Below are positions 55,143-63,756 of a DNA stretch of 64,000 nt, piece by piece. Origin of the DNA: Candidatus Gallimonas merdigallinarum (GTDB taxonomy: Bacteria; Bacillota; Clostridia; Christensenellales; Borkfalkiaceae). The stretch is from NCBI GenBank assembly GCA_904373325.1, contig CAJFFP010000001.1, positions 50,654-114,653 of the forward strand, in the 5' to 3' direction. Numbering within the stretch: the stretch's first letter is position 1; each line of letters begins with the position of its first letter. The notes under the pieces were generated by a model, which searched no databases, had not been told where the DNA came from, and saw nothing but the letters and a program-made list of their open reading frames with translations. The position numbers and the translations under genes were made by a program.

Positions 55143-55169
55143 ATTATAACAAACACGCTGTACCAAAAA
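55143..55169 (-). promoter_or_regulatory. Shared promoter element, copy 2 (small membrane protein)
   Basis: Same as copy 1 except for the four central bases (ACGC instead of CATT). It includes TATAAT on the minus strand. Confidence 0.6.
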
Positions 55170-55218
55170 GTGTCCGCTCGGAAATAAATTTTGAAGTATA
55201 TGAAATTTTGCACAAAAA

Positions 55219-55248
55219 AAGAAGCTCGGCATAACCGCCAAGCTCCTT
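55219..55248. terminator. yebC terminator
   Basis: Twelve-pair stem (AAGGAGCTTGGC with GCCGAGCTTCTT on the minus strand, three G-T pairs) and a T-run; T-rich on the plus strand too. Confidence 0.82.
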
Positions 55249-55267
55249 TTTTAATAATATATAGAAT

Positions 55268-56008
55268 TTACTCTTCGTCGTCCTCTTCGGGAAGTTCGAC
55301 GTTGTGCCAGACCGTCTGGACGTCGTCGTTTTCGTCGAGTTTGTCGAGCATCTTTTTGAACGTTTCCAGCTTGTCCTCGGGAAGCGTGATCTTATTCTGC
55401 GGGATCATGGAGAGCTCCGCTTCGAGGAACGCCAGCCCCTTCTCCTCAAAGAACTTGCGCGCCTCGGAGAACGCGGGAACGGACGTGTAAATTTCAAACG
55501 CGTCCTCCTGCGTGACAACGTCGTCCGCGCCTGCCTCGATGGCGTAATCGGTGACCTGCTCCTCGGTCAGATCGGGCGTGCGTTCGAGTACGATGACGCC
55601 CTTCTCGTCGAACATATAGGAGACGCTCCCCGTCGTTCCGAGCGAACCGCCGTGCTTGCTCATGATGGCGCGCACGTCGCCCGCGGTACGGTTGTTGTTG
55701 TCGGTCAGCGTCTTGATGATGACCGCCGCGCCGCCCACGCCGTATCCTTCATAGGTAAGCTCCTTATAATCTCTGTCTCCGAGTTCGCCCGCCGCGCGCT
55801 TGATGGAGCGCTCGATATTGTCGTTGGGCATATTCGCCGCCTTCGCCTTCGCGATGACGTCCGCGAGCTTGGAGTTGGTGGAAGGGTTGGGGTTATTGCG
55901 CGCCGCAACGGCGATCTCTCTGCCGAGTTTCGTGAAGATCTTGCCGCGGGCGGCGTCCGCCTTGCCCTTCTTCGCCTGAATATTGTGCCATTTGCTATGA
56001 CCTGACAT
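55268..56008 (-). CDS. YebC/TACO1 family protein
   Basis: A 246-residue conserved protein; members are described as DNA-binding regulators or as translation factors easing polyproline stalls. MSGHSKWHNIQAKKGK and the conserved AAGELGDRDYKELTYEGYGVGG are present. It starts alone, about 20 bases past the methyltransferase gene, and ends in the strong terminator. Confidence 0.93.
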   Translation of the reverse strand: MSGHSKWHNIQAKKGKADAARGKIFTKLGREIAVAARNNPNPSTNSKLADVIAKAKAANMPNDNIERSIKRAAGELGDRDYKELTYEGYGVGGAAVIIKTLTDNNNRTAGDVRAIMSKHGGSLGTTGSVSYMFDEKGVIVLERTPDLTEEQVTDYAIEAGADDVVTQEDAFEIYTSVPAFSEARKFFEEKGLAFLEAELSMIPQNKITLPEDKLETFKKMLDKLDENDDVQTVWHNVELPEEDDEE

Positions 56009-56029
56009 ATGATTGTTACCTCTGATTGC

Positions 56030-56764
56030 TCAATTTTCTTCTCTGCGCAGCGCGTACATTAAGATCCCCGCCGAAACTGCGGCATTGAGACTTTCGCAGC
56101 GCGCGTCCATGGGAATCCGCACAGTGAAATCGGCGCGGGTGCGCGTTTCCTGCGAAAGCCCGTTCCCCTCGCTGCCGATCGCAAGACAAAACTTTTCGGG
56201 CGGCTGAAAGGAAAACGCGTTCTGTCCGCCCATATCCGCCGCCAGCACGGGAACGCCTTCGAGCGCGGAAAAAATCTCTTCGCGCGTTCCCTGCATGATG
56301 CGGGCGAAGAACACGCCGCTCATGCTTGCGCGTACGCCCTTGGGCGAGAACGGATCGGCGCAGCCGGCAAGATACAGTTCCCCATACCCCGCCGCGACTG
56401 CCGTTCGGACGATCGCGCCCACGTTGGACGGATCCTGCAAGCCGTCCAAAAACAAACACCTGCCCTTTGGCGGCTGCACGGCGTGCGCGGGAATGACGAC
56501 CTCTGCGGCGATTCCCTGCGGCGTCTTTTCATCGGAGACAGCCGCGAACACGTCCGCGCCGAGCATGACGGCAGGCAGAGAATACGTCTCGCCCGCATAG
56601 TCCTCGCGCACGATCAGGCGCACGACTTCAAGCCCCGCCCCGACCGCCTCGCGCACCATCTTCACGCCCTCGACGAGGAACGTGCCGCGCTCGCGCCTTC
56701 CCTTTTTTTCTTTCAGGGAGACAAGCTCTTTTACGAGCGGATTGCGTCTGGAAAGGATTACCAT
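56030..56764 (-). CDS. TrmH/SpoU family RNA 2'-O-methyltransferase
   Basis: A 244-residue SPOUT methyltransferase. N-terminal substrate-binding domain, then motif 1 LDGLQDPSNVGAIVRTA, motif 2 AIGSEGNGLS and motif 3 SLNAAVSAGILMY forming the S-adenosylmethionine knot. Target RNA is not known. No clear ribosome site; the rplT terminator lies just upstream, so its expression may depend on read-through. Confidence 0.88.
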   Translation of the reverse strand: MVILSRRNPLVKELVSLKEKKGRRERGTFLVEGVKMVREAVGAGLEVVRLIVREDYAGETYSLPAVMLGADVFAAVSDEKTPQGIAAEVVIPAHAVQPPKGRCLFLDGLQDPSNVGAIVRTAVAAGYGELYLAGCADPFSPKGVRASMSGVFFARIMQGTREEIFSALEGVPVLAADMGGQNAFSFQPPEKFCLAIGSEGNGLSQETRTRADFTVRIPMDARCESLNAAVSAGILMYALRREEN

Positions 56765-56775
56765 ACAAAAACGCG

Positions 56776-56800
56776 AAAAAAGCCTTTATAGAAAGGCTTT
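56776..56800 (-). terminator. infC-rpmI-rplT terminator
   Basis: AAAGCCTTT and AAAGGCTTT with a four-base loop, then TTT on the minus strand. Confidence 0.8.
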
Positions 56801-56819
56801 TCGGCAAGGGCTGCTGCCC

Positions 56820-57170
56820 TCAGATAGCGGCTTTCGCCTTGTTGCAGATGTCCGCAAACGCGGCGGCATCCGTCACGGCGAGGTCGGCGAGCACCTTGCG
56901 GTTCAGCTCGATCCCGGCGACCTTCAACCCGTGCATGAGCTTGGAATAGCTCAGCCCGTTCTCACGCGCGCCTGCATTGATACGCGCGATCCACAGGCTG
57001 CGCATATCGCGCTTTCTGTGCTTTCTGCCGATATACGCATAGTTGAGCGACTTCATGACCGCTTCGCGGGCGATGCGGTAGTTCTTGCTCTTGCAGCCAA
57101 AGTAACCCTTGGCAAGTTTTAAAATCTTTCTGCGCTTCTTAACGCCGTTGACGCCTCTCTTAATACGCAT
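56820..57170 (-). CDS. rplT: 50S ribosomal protein L20
   Basis: Binds 23S rRNA early in assembly and, in other Firmicutes, represses its own operon. [23 protein letters not shown] and the C-terminal ADIAVTD-type helix ([11 protein letters not shown]) are typical; 116 residues. Third in the operon, ten bases after rpmI. Confidence 0.96.
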   Translation of the reverse strand: MRIKRGVNGVKKRRKILKLAKGYFGCKSKNYRIAREAVMKSLNYAYIGRKHRKRDMRSLWIARINAGARENGLSYSKLMHGLKVAGIELNRKVLADLAVTDAAAFADICNKAKAAI

Positions 57171-57183
57171 AATTCACCTCCGC

Positions 57184-57384
57184 TCAATCCTTGTAGGGGA
57201 TCATCTTCTTGACGTTGTTCTCCTGCGCCGAGGAGACGAGCGTCGTCTGACGCAAATTTCTCTTTCTCTTTCTGTTCTTGGTTTCAGCCTTGTGGTTCTT
57301 GCCGCCGTGCGGTCTGTTGACCTTGCCGGTGCCGGTGAGCCAGAAGCGCTTCTTGGAACCGCTGTGCGATTTCTGCTTAGGCAT
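57184..57384 (-). CDS. rpmI: 50S ribosomal protein L35
   Basis: Sixty-six residue basic protein with MPKQKSHSGSKKRFWLTGTGK. Normal length. Located between infC and rplT in the usual order. Confidence 0.96.
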   Translation of the reverse strand: MPKQKSHSGSKKRFWLTGTGKVNRPHGGKNHKAETKNRKRKRNLRQTTLVSSAQENNVKKMIPYKD

Positions 57385-57448
57385 ACCTGTATCCTCCGAA
57401 TGAATTTTTTCGCATTTATCGTGCAGCCCGCAGCGCGGGCGTGCTGCC

Positions 57449-57961
57449 TTATTTTTTGGCGGGAGCCAAAATCATGATGAGGTTGCGCCCCTCCTGATTG
57501 ACGGGCTTTTCGATGACGGCGATCTCTTTGAGCATTTCAAAGAAATTCATCATCACGTCCCGTCCGAGATGCGCGTGCGCCATCTGCCTGCCGCGGAGAC
57601 GGATGGTGACTTTGACCTTATTCCCCGCTTCGAGGAATTTGGTCGCCTGCTTCGCCTTCACGTTGACGTCGCCGACGTCGATGGTGACGGAGAGCTGCAC
57701 CTCTTTGAGTTCCACGATCTTCTGATTGCGCCTGTTCTCCTTCTCTTTTTTCGCCTGTTCAAATTTGAACTTGCCCCAATCCATGATCTTGCACACGGGC
57801 GGGACGGCGTTGGGAGAGATCTTCACGAGATCCAGCCCCGCGTCCTCCGCAAGGCGCATCGCGTCGCGCGGCGACATGACGCCGAGCATTTCCCCCGTCT
57901 CCGAGATCACGCGGATCTCGCGGTCGCGGATTTCCCCATTCATCTGATTTTGCGTTTTAAT
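57449..57961 (-). CDS. infC: Translation initiation factor IF-3, apparent AUU start
   Basis: Keeps ribosomal subunits apart and proofreads the start codon. NGEIRDREIRVI, PPVCKIMDWGKFKFEQ and RLRGRQMAHAHLG cover both domains. I chose an ATT at 57961 (170 residues), with GAGGTGG four bases upstream. The first in-frame ATG (57943) lies 22 bases from that site, too far. AUU starts are the hallmark of autoregulated infC in E. coli. An upstream ATG at 58078 would add 39 non-family residues and overlap the leader hairpin. Confidence 0.9.
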   Translation of the reverse strand: MKTQNQMNGEIRDREIRVISETGEMLGVMSPRDAMRLAEDAGLDLVKISPNAVPPVCKIMDWGKFKFEQAKKEKENRRNQKIVELKEVQLSVTIDVGDVNVKAKQATKFLEAGNKVKVTIRLRGRQMAHAHLGRDVMMNFFEMLKEIAVIEKPVNQEGRNLIMILAPAKK

Positions 57962-58105
57962 ACTTCCACCTCGATGAAAAAAGAATAGGGTCGCACAAAG
58001 GCGACCCGTGAAAATTTCAGTGCGCGATTCCGCGCAGCTTTTCCGAATTTTCATTGACCCGTTCCGCGGAGCAGACACGGGGAGAAGGGTTTACCTCTGC
58101 TTGAC
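57962..58105 (-). promoter_or_regulatory. infC leader with attenuator (L20-leader-like)
   Basis: About 145 bases of leader. At 57975-58007, GGGTCGC and GCGACCC form a hairpin followed by TATTCTTTTTT on the minus strand: a terminator before the AUU start. This layout matches the L20 leader of Firmicutes, in which L20 favours termination. Confidence 0.6.
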
Positions 58106-58111
58106 TGAGAT

Positions 58112-58141
58112 ATTTTAGCAGATGCCCCGCCCCTTTGTCAA
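58112..58141 (-). promoter_or_regulatory. infC-rpmI-rplT promoter
   Basis: Minus-strand TTGACA (58136-58141), 18 bases, TAAAAT (58112-58117). Confidence 0.8.
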
Positions 58142-58182
58142 GAAAAATTCCGATGATTTTTCAAGTTTTTTTCCGAAAACGC

Positions 58183-60090
58183 TCAGAAAATCGTCTTTTC
58201 CCTGTCCTCTTTTGAAACGAGGTCGTAGAAGTCCTGTTTCGCCATCGCGCCGACGTCCCCTTCGCCGCGGCGGCGCACGGAAACGGTGCCGTCCTCCACT
58301 TCCTTATCGCCCACGATGAGCTTGTAGGGAACTTTTTCCAGCTCGGCGTCGAGGATTTTTCTGCCGATCTTCTCTTTGCGGAGATCCGCCGACGCGCGCA
58401 GTCCGAGCGCAGTCATCTCCTTGACGAGCTGCGTCGCGTAGTCTGCGGCGCGGTCGGTGACGGGAAGCACCTTGACCTGTTCGGGCGCGAGCCAGACGGG
58501 GAATTTGCCCGCAAAGTGCTCGATGAGAATGCCGATGAAGCGCTCGATCGAGCCGAACACGACGCGGTGAATCATGATCGGGCGGTGTTTCTGCCCGTCC
58601 TCACCCACGTAGTCGATCTCGAAACGCTGCGGGAGCTGGAAGTCAAGCTGAATCGTTCCGCACTGCCACGTGCGCTTGATGGAGTCTTCGAGGTGGAAAT
58701 CGATCTTCGGTCCGTAGAACGCGCCGTCGCCCTCGTTGACGACGTACGGGAGTTTCAGCTCGTCGAGCGCCGCGCGGAGCGCGTTCGTCGCTGCCTCCCA
58801 ATCCTCGTCCGAACCGATGGAGTTTTCGGGGCGGGTGGAAAGCTCGACGTGGTATTTGAACCCGAACAGCGTGTAAACTTCGTCGATGATGCGCACGACG
58901 CCCTTGATCTCTTCGGTGATCTGCTCGGGCAGCATGAAGATGTGCGCGTCGTCCTGCGAGAAGCACCTCACGCGCATCAGCCCGTGGAGCTGACCGCTCT
59001 TCTCGTGGCGGTGTACAAGGCCAAGCTCGCCCATGCGGATGGGAAGATCTTTATAGCTGTGCGGGTGCAGTTTGTACACCAGAAGTCCGCCCGGGCAGTT
59101 CATGGGCTTGATGGCGCAGTCCTCCCCGTCGATCTTGGTGGTGTACATATTTTCCTTATAATGATCCCAATGCCCCGAGGTCTCCCAGAGCGAGCGGTTG
59201 AGGATGATGGGCGTCTGCACTTCCACATACCCCTCGCGGCGGTGGATCTGACGCCAATAATCGATGAGAATGTTTTTCAGGACCATGCCGTTGGGCAGGA
59301 AGAACGGGAAGCCCTTGCCCTCGGGCAGCAGCGCGAACAGCTTCATCTCCTTGCCGAGTTTGATGTGATCGCGCTTTTTCGCCTCTTCGAGCATCTGGAA
59401 GTACTCGTCCATCTCCTCTTTTTTGGCAAACGCCGTGCCGTAGATACGGGTGAGCATCTTGCGCTTTTCGTCGCCGCGCCAATACGCGCCCGCAATGGAG
59501 ACGAGGCGGAACGCCTTGATCTTGCCCGTGGAAGGCAGGTGCGGTCCGCGGCAGAGGTCGATGAACGCGCCCTGACGGTAGAAGGAAATTTCCTCGCCCT
59601 TGGGAAGGTCCTGAATCAGCTCTACCTTATAGGTCTCGTGATATTTGCTCATGAGCGCGATCGCCTCCTCTCTGGGAAGCGTAAAGCGTTCGATGGGAAG
59701 ATTGCTCTTGACGATCTTCTTCATCTCCGCTTCGACCTTGGCAAAGTCGTCCATCGAAATGGGCGTCTTGAAATCGACGTCGTAATAATAACCGTTGTCA
59801 ATGACGGGACCGATGGCAAGTTTGCAGGTGGGATATATGGTTTTGAGCGCCTGCGCAAGCACGTGCGCGCAGGTGTGGCGGTAGACTTCCAGCCCCTCTT
59901 TATCTTTGAGCGTGACGATTTCGAGCGCGTCGCCCTCGCTGAGCGCGTGCGAAAGGTCGACGAGCTTTCCGTTCACCTTTGCCGCGACCGCCGCTCTGAA
60001 CAGTCCTTCGGAGATCGCGTGCGCCGCGTCCGCCGCGGTTGCGCCGTTCTCCACGTTCAGCTTATCGCCGTTTTTCAGAATGATTTCCAT
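58183..60090 (-). CDS. thrS: Threonyl-tRNA synthetase
   Basis: Class II synthetase of 635 residues. Domains: TGS (1-60), editing domain (about 65-225), catalytic core with motif 2 in MRVRCFSQDDAHIF, and C-terminal anticodon-binding domain (about 535-630). The zinc-ligand cysteine lies in KPMNCPGG. Preceded by a T-box leader; GGAGGA precedes the ATG. Followed by the infC promoter. Confidence 0.96.
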   Translation of the reverse strand: MEIILKNGDKLNVENGATAADAAHAISEGLFRAAVAAKVNGKLVDLSHALSEGDALEIVTLKDKEGLEVYRHTCAHVLAQALKTIYPTCKLAIGPVIDNGYYYDVDFKTPISMDDFAKVEAEMKKIVKSNLPIERFTLPREEAIALMSKYHETYKVELIQDLPKGEEISFYRQGAFIDLCRGPHLPSTGKIKAFRLVSIAGAYWRGDEKRKMLTRIYGTAFAKKEEMDEYFQMLEEAKKRDHIKLGKEMKLFALLPEGKGFPFFLPNGMVLKNILIDYWRQIHRREGYVEVQTPIILNRSLWETSGHWDHYKENMYTTKIDGEDCAIKPMNCPGGLLVYKLHPHSYKDLPIRMGELGLVHRHEKSGQLHGLMRVRCFSQDDAHIFMLPEQITEEIKGVVRIIDEVYTLFGFKYHVELSTRPENSIGSDEDWEAATNALRAALDELKLPYVVNEGDGAFYGPKIDFHLEDSIKRTWQCGTIQLDFQLPQRFEIDYVGEDGQKHRPIMIHRVVFGSIERFIGILIEHFAGKFPVWLAPEQVKVLPVTDRAADYATQLVKEMTALGLRASADLRKEKIGRKILDAELEKVPYKLIVGDKEVEDGTVSVRRRGEGDVGAMAKQDFYDLVSKEDREKTIF

Positions 60091-60111
60091 GAAATTCCTC
60101 CTTGTTTGACA

Positions 60112-60137
60112 GTATTATGTCTGACATAGTACTTCGT
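60112..60137 (+). repeat. Dispersed palindromic repeat, copy D
   Basis: GTATTATGTC, T, GACATAGTAC, followed by TTCGT. It lies between the T-box terminator and thrS, 22 bases from the ATG. Confidence 0.75.
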
Positions 60138-60149
60138 ATTTGGTGCAAA

Positions 60150-60385
60150 AATAACAAAAACGCCCCTAAAATTCCCCTTTTCGGAGAAATTTTAAGGACG
60201 CATTCTTCTTTCAAAATGCGCGGTTCCACCTTAATTGCCGTGCGGCCGCTCTTCTTAATTGTGCCTGCGAAATGCAGGAGAGCGCAGAGCGGTTTCGCGT
60301 TCCGCCGCTTATACGGACCTTTCAGCCAAAGGGTCCGCTCTCTGCGATAAGGCGCGCGGGGTTACTTGTCTCTGCGGGTTTTGTT
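60150..60385 (-). promoter_or_regulatory. Threonine T-box riboswitch
   Basis: On the minus strand the T-box sequence GGTGGAACCGCG (60219-60230) is followed by the antiterminator partner and by a terminator (about 60155-60195: AAAATT...AATTTT stem then GCGTTTTTGTT). In stem I, CGCAGAG pairs with CTCTGCG. Next to its 3' arm GAAACCG contains ACC, a threonine codon, as specifier. Uncharged tRNA-Thr would stop termination. Confidence 0.9.
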
Positions 60386-60391
60386 ACCGCT

Positions 60392-60420
60392 ATTCTACAC
60401 CGCGCCGCCCGTTTTGTCAA
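60392..60420 (-). promoter_or_regulatory. thrS leader promoter
   Basis: Minus-strand TTGACA (60415-60420), 17 bases, TAGAAT (60392-60397). Confidence 0.82.
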
Positions 60421-61106
60421 GAGAATATCGCACGCTCCGCATAATATTTTTGCAGAAAGTCCCCCACCGAATCGTCTATCTCGCCGAGGCAGTAGATAAA
60501 GCCCGCGTCGGAGAGTATGATCTCCGTTTCCACGTCCTCCCGCCCCGTCAGACGGCTGCGGCGGAGCGGCGCGAAATCCGAACCGTACACAACATTCCCT
60601 TTGAGGTAAATTTTGTTCGCACTCTCCCCCGCGAGAAAGGAGCAGAATTTTTTCAGATCGGGCGCGGCGAACGTGGCGGGAACGTAGCGCACGATGCGGT
60701 CCCACTTTTCTTTGAGCGCGCCGAGACGGAAATTCCAGAATCCGTCCACCGCCCACGCGTCGGTCACCCGAACCTTCCGCCTGACGTACGCCGCGTCCCC
60801 CTCGTAGTCCGCCGCAATCAGCGCGGCGATCAGCAGCCGCCGCTCCCTGCGCGGCAGACACACCGAGAGCCTCGCGTCGAAAAATCGGTATTTATAGCCG
60901 ATACAGACGACGTCCGCCACGGCGTCCGCCGCACGGACGCGCAGGCAGCGCGCGGACGGCGCGCGCAGACGGATGGACGCGCGGTCTCCGTCGTACGCAA
61001 GCTCCCCCGCGCCGCCCTCCGCCATCGCCTCGGGCAGCAGGGCGTTATACAGATAGGCGACGAAGCCGCCGTTTTCTCTCTCTTCCGAAAGCGTGATCTC
61101 TTCCAC
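60417..61106 (-). CDS. YtxC-like putative sporulation protein
   Basis: 229 residues, starting at a GTG. Charged and without membrane helices. It ends SVGDFLQKYY. In Bacillus ytxC precedes thrS in the same direction, and the general composition fits; direct sequence similarity is weak by eye. A sigma-E-type box CATACAAT lies six bases before the GTG. The frame continues upstream without stop, but that part overlaps the leuS promoter region. Confidence 0.55.
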   Translation of the reverse strand: MEEITLSEERENGGFVAYLYNALLPEAMAEGGAGELAYDGDRASIRLRAPSARCLRVRAADAVADVVCIGYKYRFFDARLSVCLPRRERRLLIAALIAADYEGDAAYVRRKVRVTDAWAVDGFWNFRLGALKEKWDRIVRYVPATFAAPDLKKFCSFLAGESANKIYLKGNVVYGSDFAPLRRSRLTGREDVETEIILSDAGFIYCLGEIDDSVGDFLQKYYAERAIFS

Positions 61107-61112
61107 ACCCCT

Positions 61113-61138
61113 ATTGTATGAATTGTACGGGATTTTAT
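61113..61138 (-). promoter_or_regulatory. Possible sigma-E-type promoter of the ytxC-like gene
   Basis: CATACAAT (61113-61120) with ATA at 61136-61138, 15 bases upstream, on the minus strand. Confidence 0.45.
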
Positions 61139-61197
61139 TTCCCTTTCCGCCAATCCGATGAAAAACGTATGAATTTGCCCGAAACGCCGCGCTCCGC

Positions 61198-61226
61198 TTG
61201 ACTTTCCGCGCCATCCATAGTAAAAT
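61198..61226 (+). promoter_or_regulatory. leuS promoter
   Basis: TTGACT (61198-61203), 17 bases, TAAAAT (61221-61226). No T-box was found in the short leader. Confidence 0.82.
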
Positions 61227-61262
61227 ATGGAATGGTATTATAAAGAGAGGTTTTTGTAACGT

Positions 61263-63695
61263 ATGGACGTAAAATCGGTCGAGCACAAGTGGCAGACGCG
61301 CTGGGAAAAGGCGAAGTTCAACAACTTCGACAAGAAGGACGAGGAAAAGCAGAAGTTGTACGTCCTTGAAATGTTCTCCTATCCCTCGGGCGCGAAGCTG
61401 CACATCGGGCATTGGTATAACTACGGCCCTACCGACTCGTACGCCCGCTTCAAGCGGATGCAGGGCTACAACGTTTTTCAGCCCATGGGATTCGACGCGT
61501 TCGGGCTGCCCGCAGAAAACTATGCGATCAAGACGGGCATTCACCCCAAGGATTCCACCGAGAAGAACATTGCCACCATGGAGGGACAGCTCCGCGCGAT
61601 GGGCGCGATGTTCGATTGGTCGGCGGAAGTCAAGACCTGCGAAGAGAGCTATTACAAGTGGACGCAGTGGATGTTCTTGCAGCTCTATAAAAAAGGACTT
61701 GCGTACCGCAAGGAGGCGCCCGTCAACTGGTGCCCCTCCTGCCAGACCGTGCTTGCGAACGAGCAGGTCGAGGGCGGCAAGTGCGAGCGCTGCGGCACGG
61801 ACGTCGTCCGCCGCAATCTGACGCAGTGGTTCTTCAAGATCACCGACTACGCGGAAGAGCTTCTGACCGGTCTTGACGGGCTCGACTGGCCCGAAAAGAC
61901 CAAGAATATGCAGCGCAACTGGATCGGCAAATCCACGGGCTGCGAAATCGAATTTGACTGCGAAAACGGCGAAAAGATCCGCGTCTACACGACGCGCTGC
62001 GATACCGTTTTCGGCGTGACCTACGTCGTGCTCGCGCCCGAGCATCCCCTCGCGCGCGTTCTCACCACGCCCGAACAGCAGGAGGCTGTGGAGGCGTACA
62101 TTGCGCAGGCGGCAAAGGCGAGCGAGATCGACCGTCTTTCCTCCACGCGCGAAAAAACGGGCGTATTCACGGGTTCTTACTGCGTCAACCCCGTCAACGG
62201 AAAGCGCATCCCTATCTATCTTGCGGACTACGTTCTCGCAACGTACGGCACGGGCGCGGTGATGGCGGTTCCCGCGCACGACGAACGCGACTTCGCGTTT
62301 GCGACGAAATACGGGCTTCCCATCGTCAAAGTCATCGAGAAAAAGGGCGGCGAGACCGAGCTCCCCTTCACGGAGGACGGTATCATGGTCGGCTCTCAGA
62401 ACTTTGACGGGCTGTTCGGCGAAGAGGCGCGCGCGGAAGTGGCGGCGTACATCTCCAAACTCGGCAAGGGCGGCAAAAAGGTCAACTATCGCCTGCGCGA
62501 TTGGCTCGTTTCCCGTCAGCGCTATTGGGGCGCGCCCATTCCCGTCATTCACTGCCCCGTCTGCGGCGACGTTCCCGTTCCCGAAAAGGATCTGCCCGTG
62601 CGCCTTCCCTATGACGTGGAATTCCGCCCCGACGGGAAATCCCCCCTCGCAAAACACGAGAAGTTCATGCACACCGTCTGCCCGAAGTGCGGCGGCGAGG
62701 CAATGCGCGATCCCGATACGCTGGATACCTTCGTCTGTTCGAGCTGGTACTATCTGCGCTACGCGGACGCGCACAACGAAAAAGAGCCATTCTCGCGCGA
62801 GGCGGTGGACAAGATGCTCCCCGTGGACGTCTACGTCGGCGGCGCGGAACACGCCTGCATGCACCTTCTGTACGCGCGTTTCTTCACGAAAGCGCTGCGC
62901 GATATGGGTTACCTCGACTTCGACGAGCCGTTCAGGCGGCTCGTGCATCAGGGCGTCATTCTCGGTCCCGACGGCAACCGCATGAGCAAGTCGCACGGGA
63001 ATATCGTCTCCCCCGACGAGTACGTCGAAACGTACGGCGCGGACGCGTTCCGTCTCTACCTCATGTTCGGGTTCTCCTACACGGAGGGCGGACCTTGGAA
63101 CGACGACGGCATCAAGGCGATCGCGAAGTTCATGGACCGCGTTGAAAAGCTCGTCCTGAAAGTCCACGCCTGCAAAACGAACAAAAACGAGACCTTCGGC
63201 GCGGAGGAAAAGGCGCTCGAATACGCCAAAAACTACGCGATCGACCGCGTGACCAAGGATACCGAAGCGTTCTCCTTCAATACCGCGATCGCGCGCATCA
63301 TGGAATATGTGAACGCGCTGTATAAATACGACGGTTTGGCGGAGAAAAACGTTACCGTCCTCAAAGCGGGCGTTCGCGATCTCGTGCTCATGCTCGCCCC
63401 CTTCGCGCCCCACTTCTGCGAAGAACTTTGGGAGGAGATCGGCGGCAAGGGCTTTGTGTTTGAACAGAAGTACCCCGTTGCCGATCCCAAGGCGCTCGTG
63501 CTTGACGAGAAGGAATACGCCGTTCAGGTGAACAGCAAGATCGTATGCAAGGCGATGATCGCAAACGGTCTTGAAAACGGCGAAATCGAAAAACTCGTGC
63601 TTGCGCTGCCCGAAGTGCAGGAAAAGACGGCGGGCAAGACGGTGAAAAAGTGCATCGTCGTTCCCGGGCGGCTCGTCAATCTGATTGTAGGTTAA
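61263..63695 (+). CDS. leuS: Leucyl-tRNA synthetase
   Basis: Class I synthetase, 810 residues. The HIGH motif is in [11 protein letters not shown], near residue 46, and KMSKS is represented by RMSKSHGN near 578. An editing (CP1) domain spans about 220-410, and zinc cysteines occur in [12 protein letters not shown] and CERCG. The ending is complete (VNLIVG). AGAGAGG lies 12 bases before the ATG. Confidence 0.96.
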   Translation: MDVKSVEHKWQTRWEKAKFNNFDKKDEEKQKLYVLEMFSYPSGAKLHIGHWYNYGPTDSYARFKRMQGYNVFQPMGFDAFGLPAENYAIKTGIHPKDSTEKNIATMEGQLRAMGAMFDWSAEVKTCEESYYKWTQWMFLQLYKKGLAYRKEAPVNWCPSCQTVLANEQVEGGKCERCGTDVVRRNLTQWFFKITDYAEELLTGLDGLDWPEKTKNMQRNWIGKSTGCEIEFDCENGEKIRVYTTRCDTVFGVTYVVLAPEHPLARVLTTPEQQEAVEAYIAQAAKASEIDRLSSTREKTGVFTGSYCVNPVNGKRIPIYLADYVLATYGTGAVMAVPAHDERDFAFATKYGLPIVKVIEKKGGETELPFTEDGIMVGSQNFDGLFGEEARAEVAAYISKLGKGGKKVNYRLRDWLVSRQRYWGAPIPVIHCPVCGDVPVPEKDLPVRLPYDVEFRPDGKSPLAKHEKFMHTVCPKCGGEAMRDPDTLDTFVCSSWYYLRYADAHNEKEPFSREAVDKMLPVDVYVGGAEHACMHLLYARFFTKALRDMGYLDFDEPFRRLVHQGVILGPDGNRMSKSHGNIVSPDEYVETYGADAFRLYLMFGFSYTEGGPWNDDGIKAIAKFMDRVEKLVLKVHACKTNKNETFGAEEKALEYAKNYAIDRVTKDTEAFSFNTAIARIMEYVNALYKYDGLAEKNVTVLKAGVRDLVLMLAPFAPHFCEELWEEIGGKGFVFEQKYPVADPKALVLDEKEYAVQVNSKIVCKAMIANGLENGEIEKLVLALPEVQEKTAGKTVKKCIVVPGRLVNLIVG

Positions 63696-63705
63696 TGAAA
63701 ATCAA

Positions 63706-63740
63706 AACGGTTTCGCATTTCCGCAAAACCGTTCTTTTTA
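63706..63740 (+). terminator. leuS terminator
   Basis: AACGGTTT and AAACCGTT pair around a short loop with GC/GC inside, followed by CTTTTT. Confidence 0.83.
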
Positions 63741-63756
63741 TTATGATAGTAAATAT

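Noticed and set aside
61107-63413. Long minus-strand open frame opposite leuS (continuing into the ytxC-like frame)
   Set aside because: It is the antisense shadow of a GC-rich gene with no ribosome site; only the part below 61106 has independent support.
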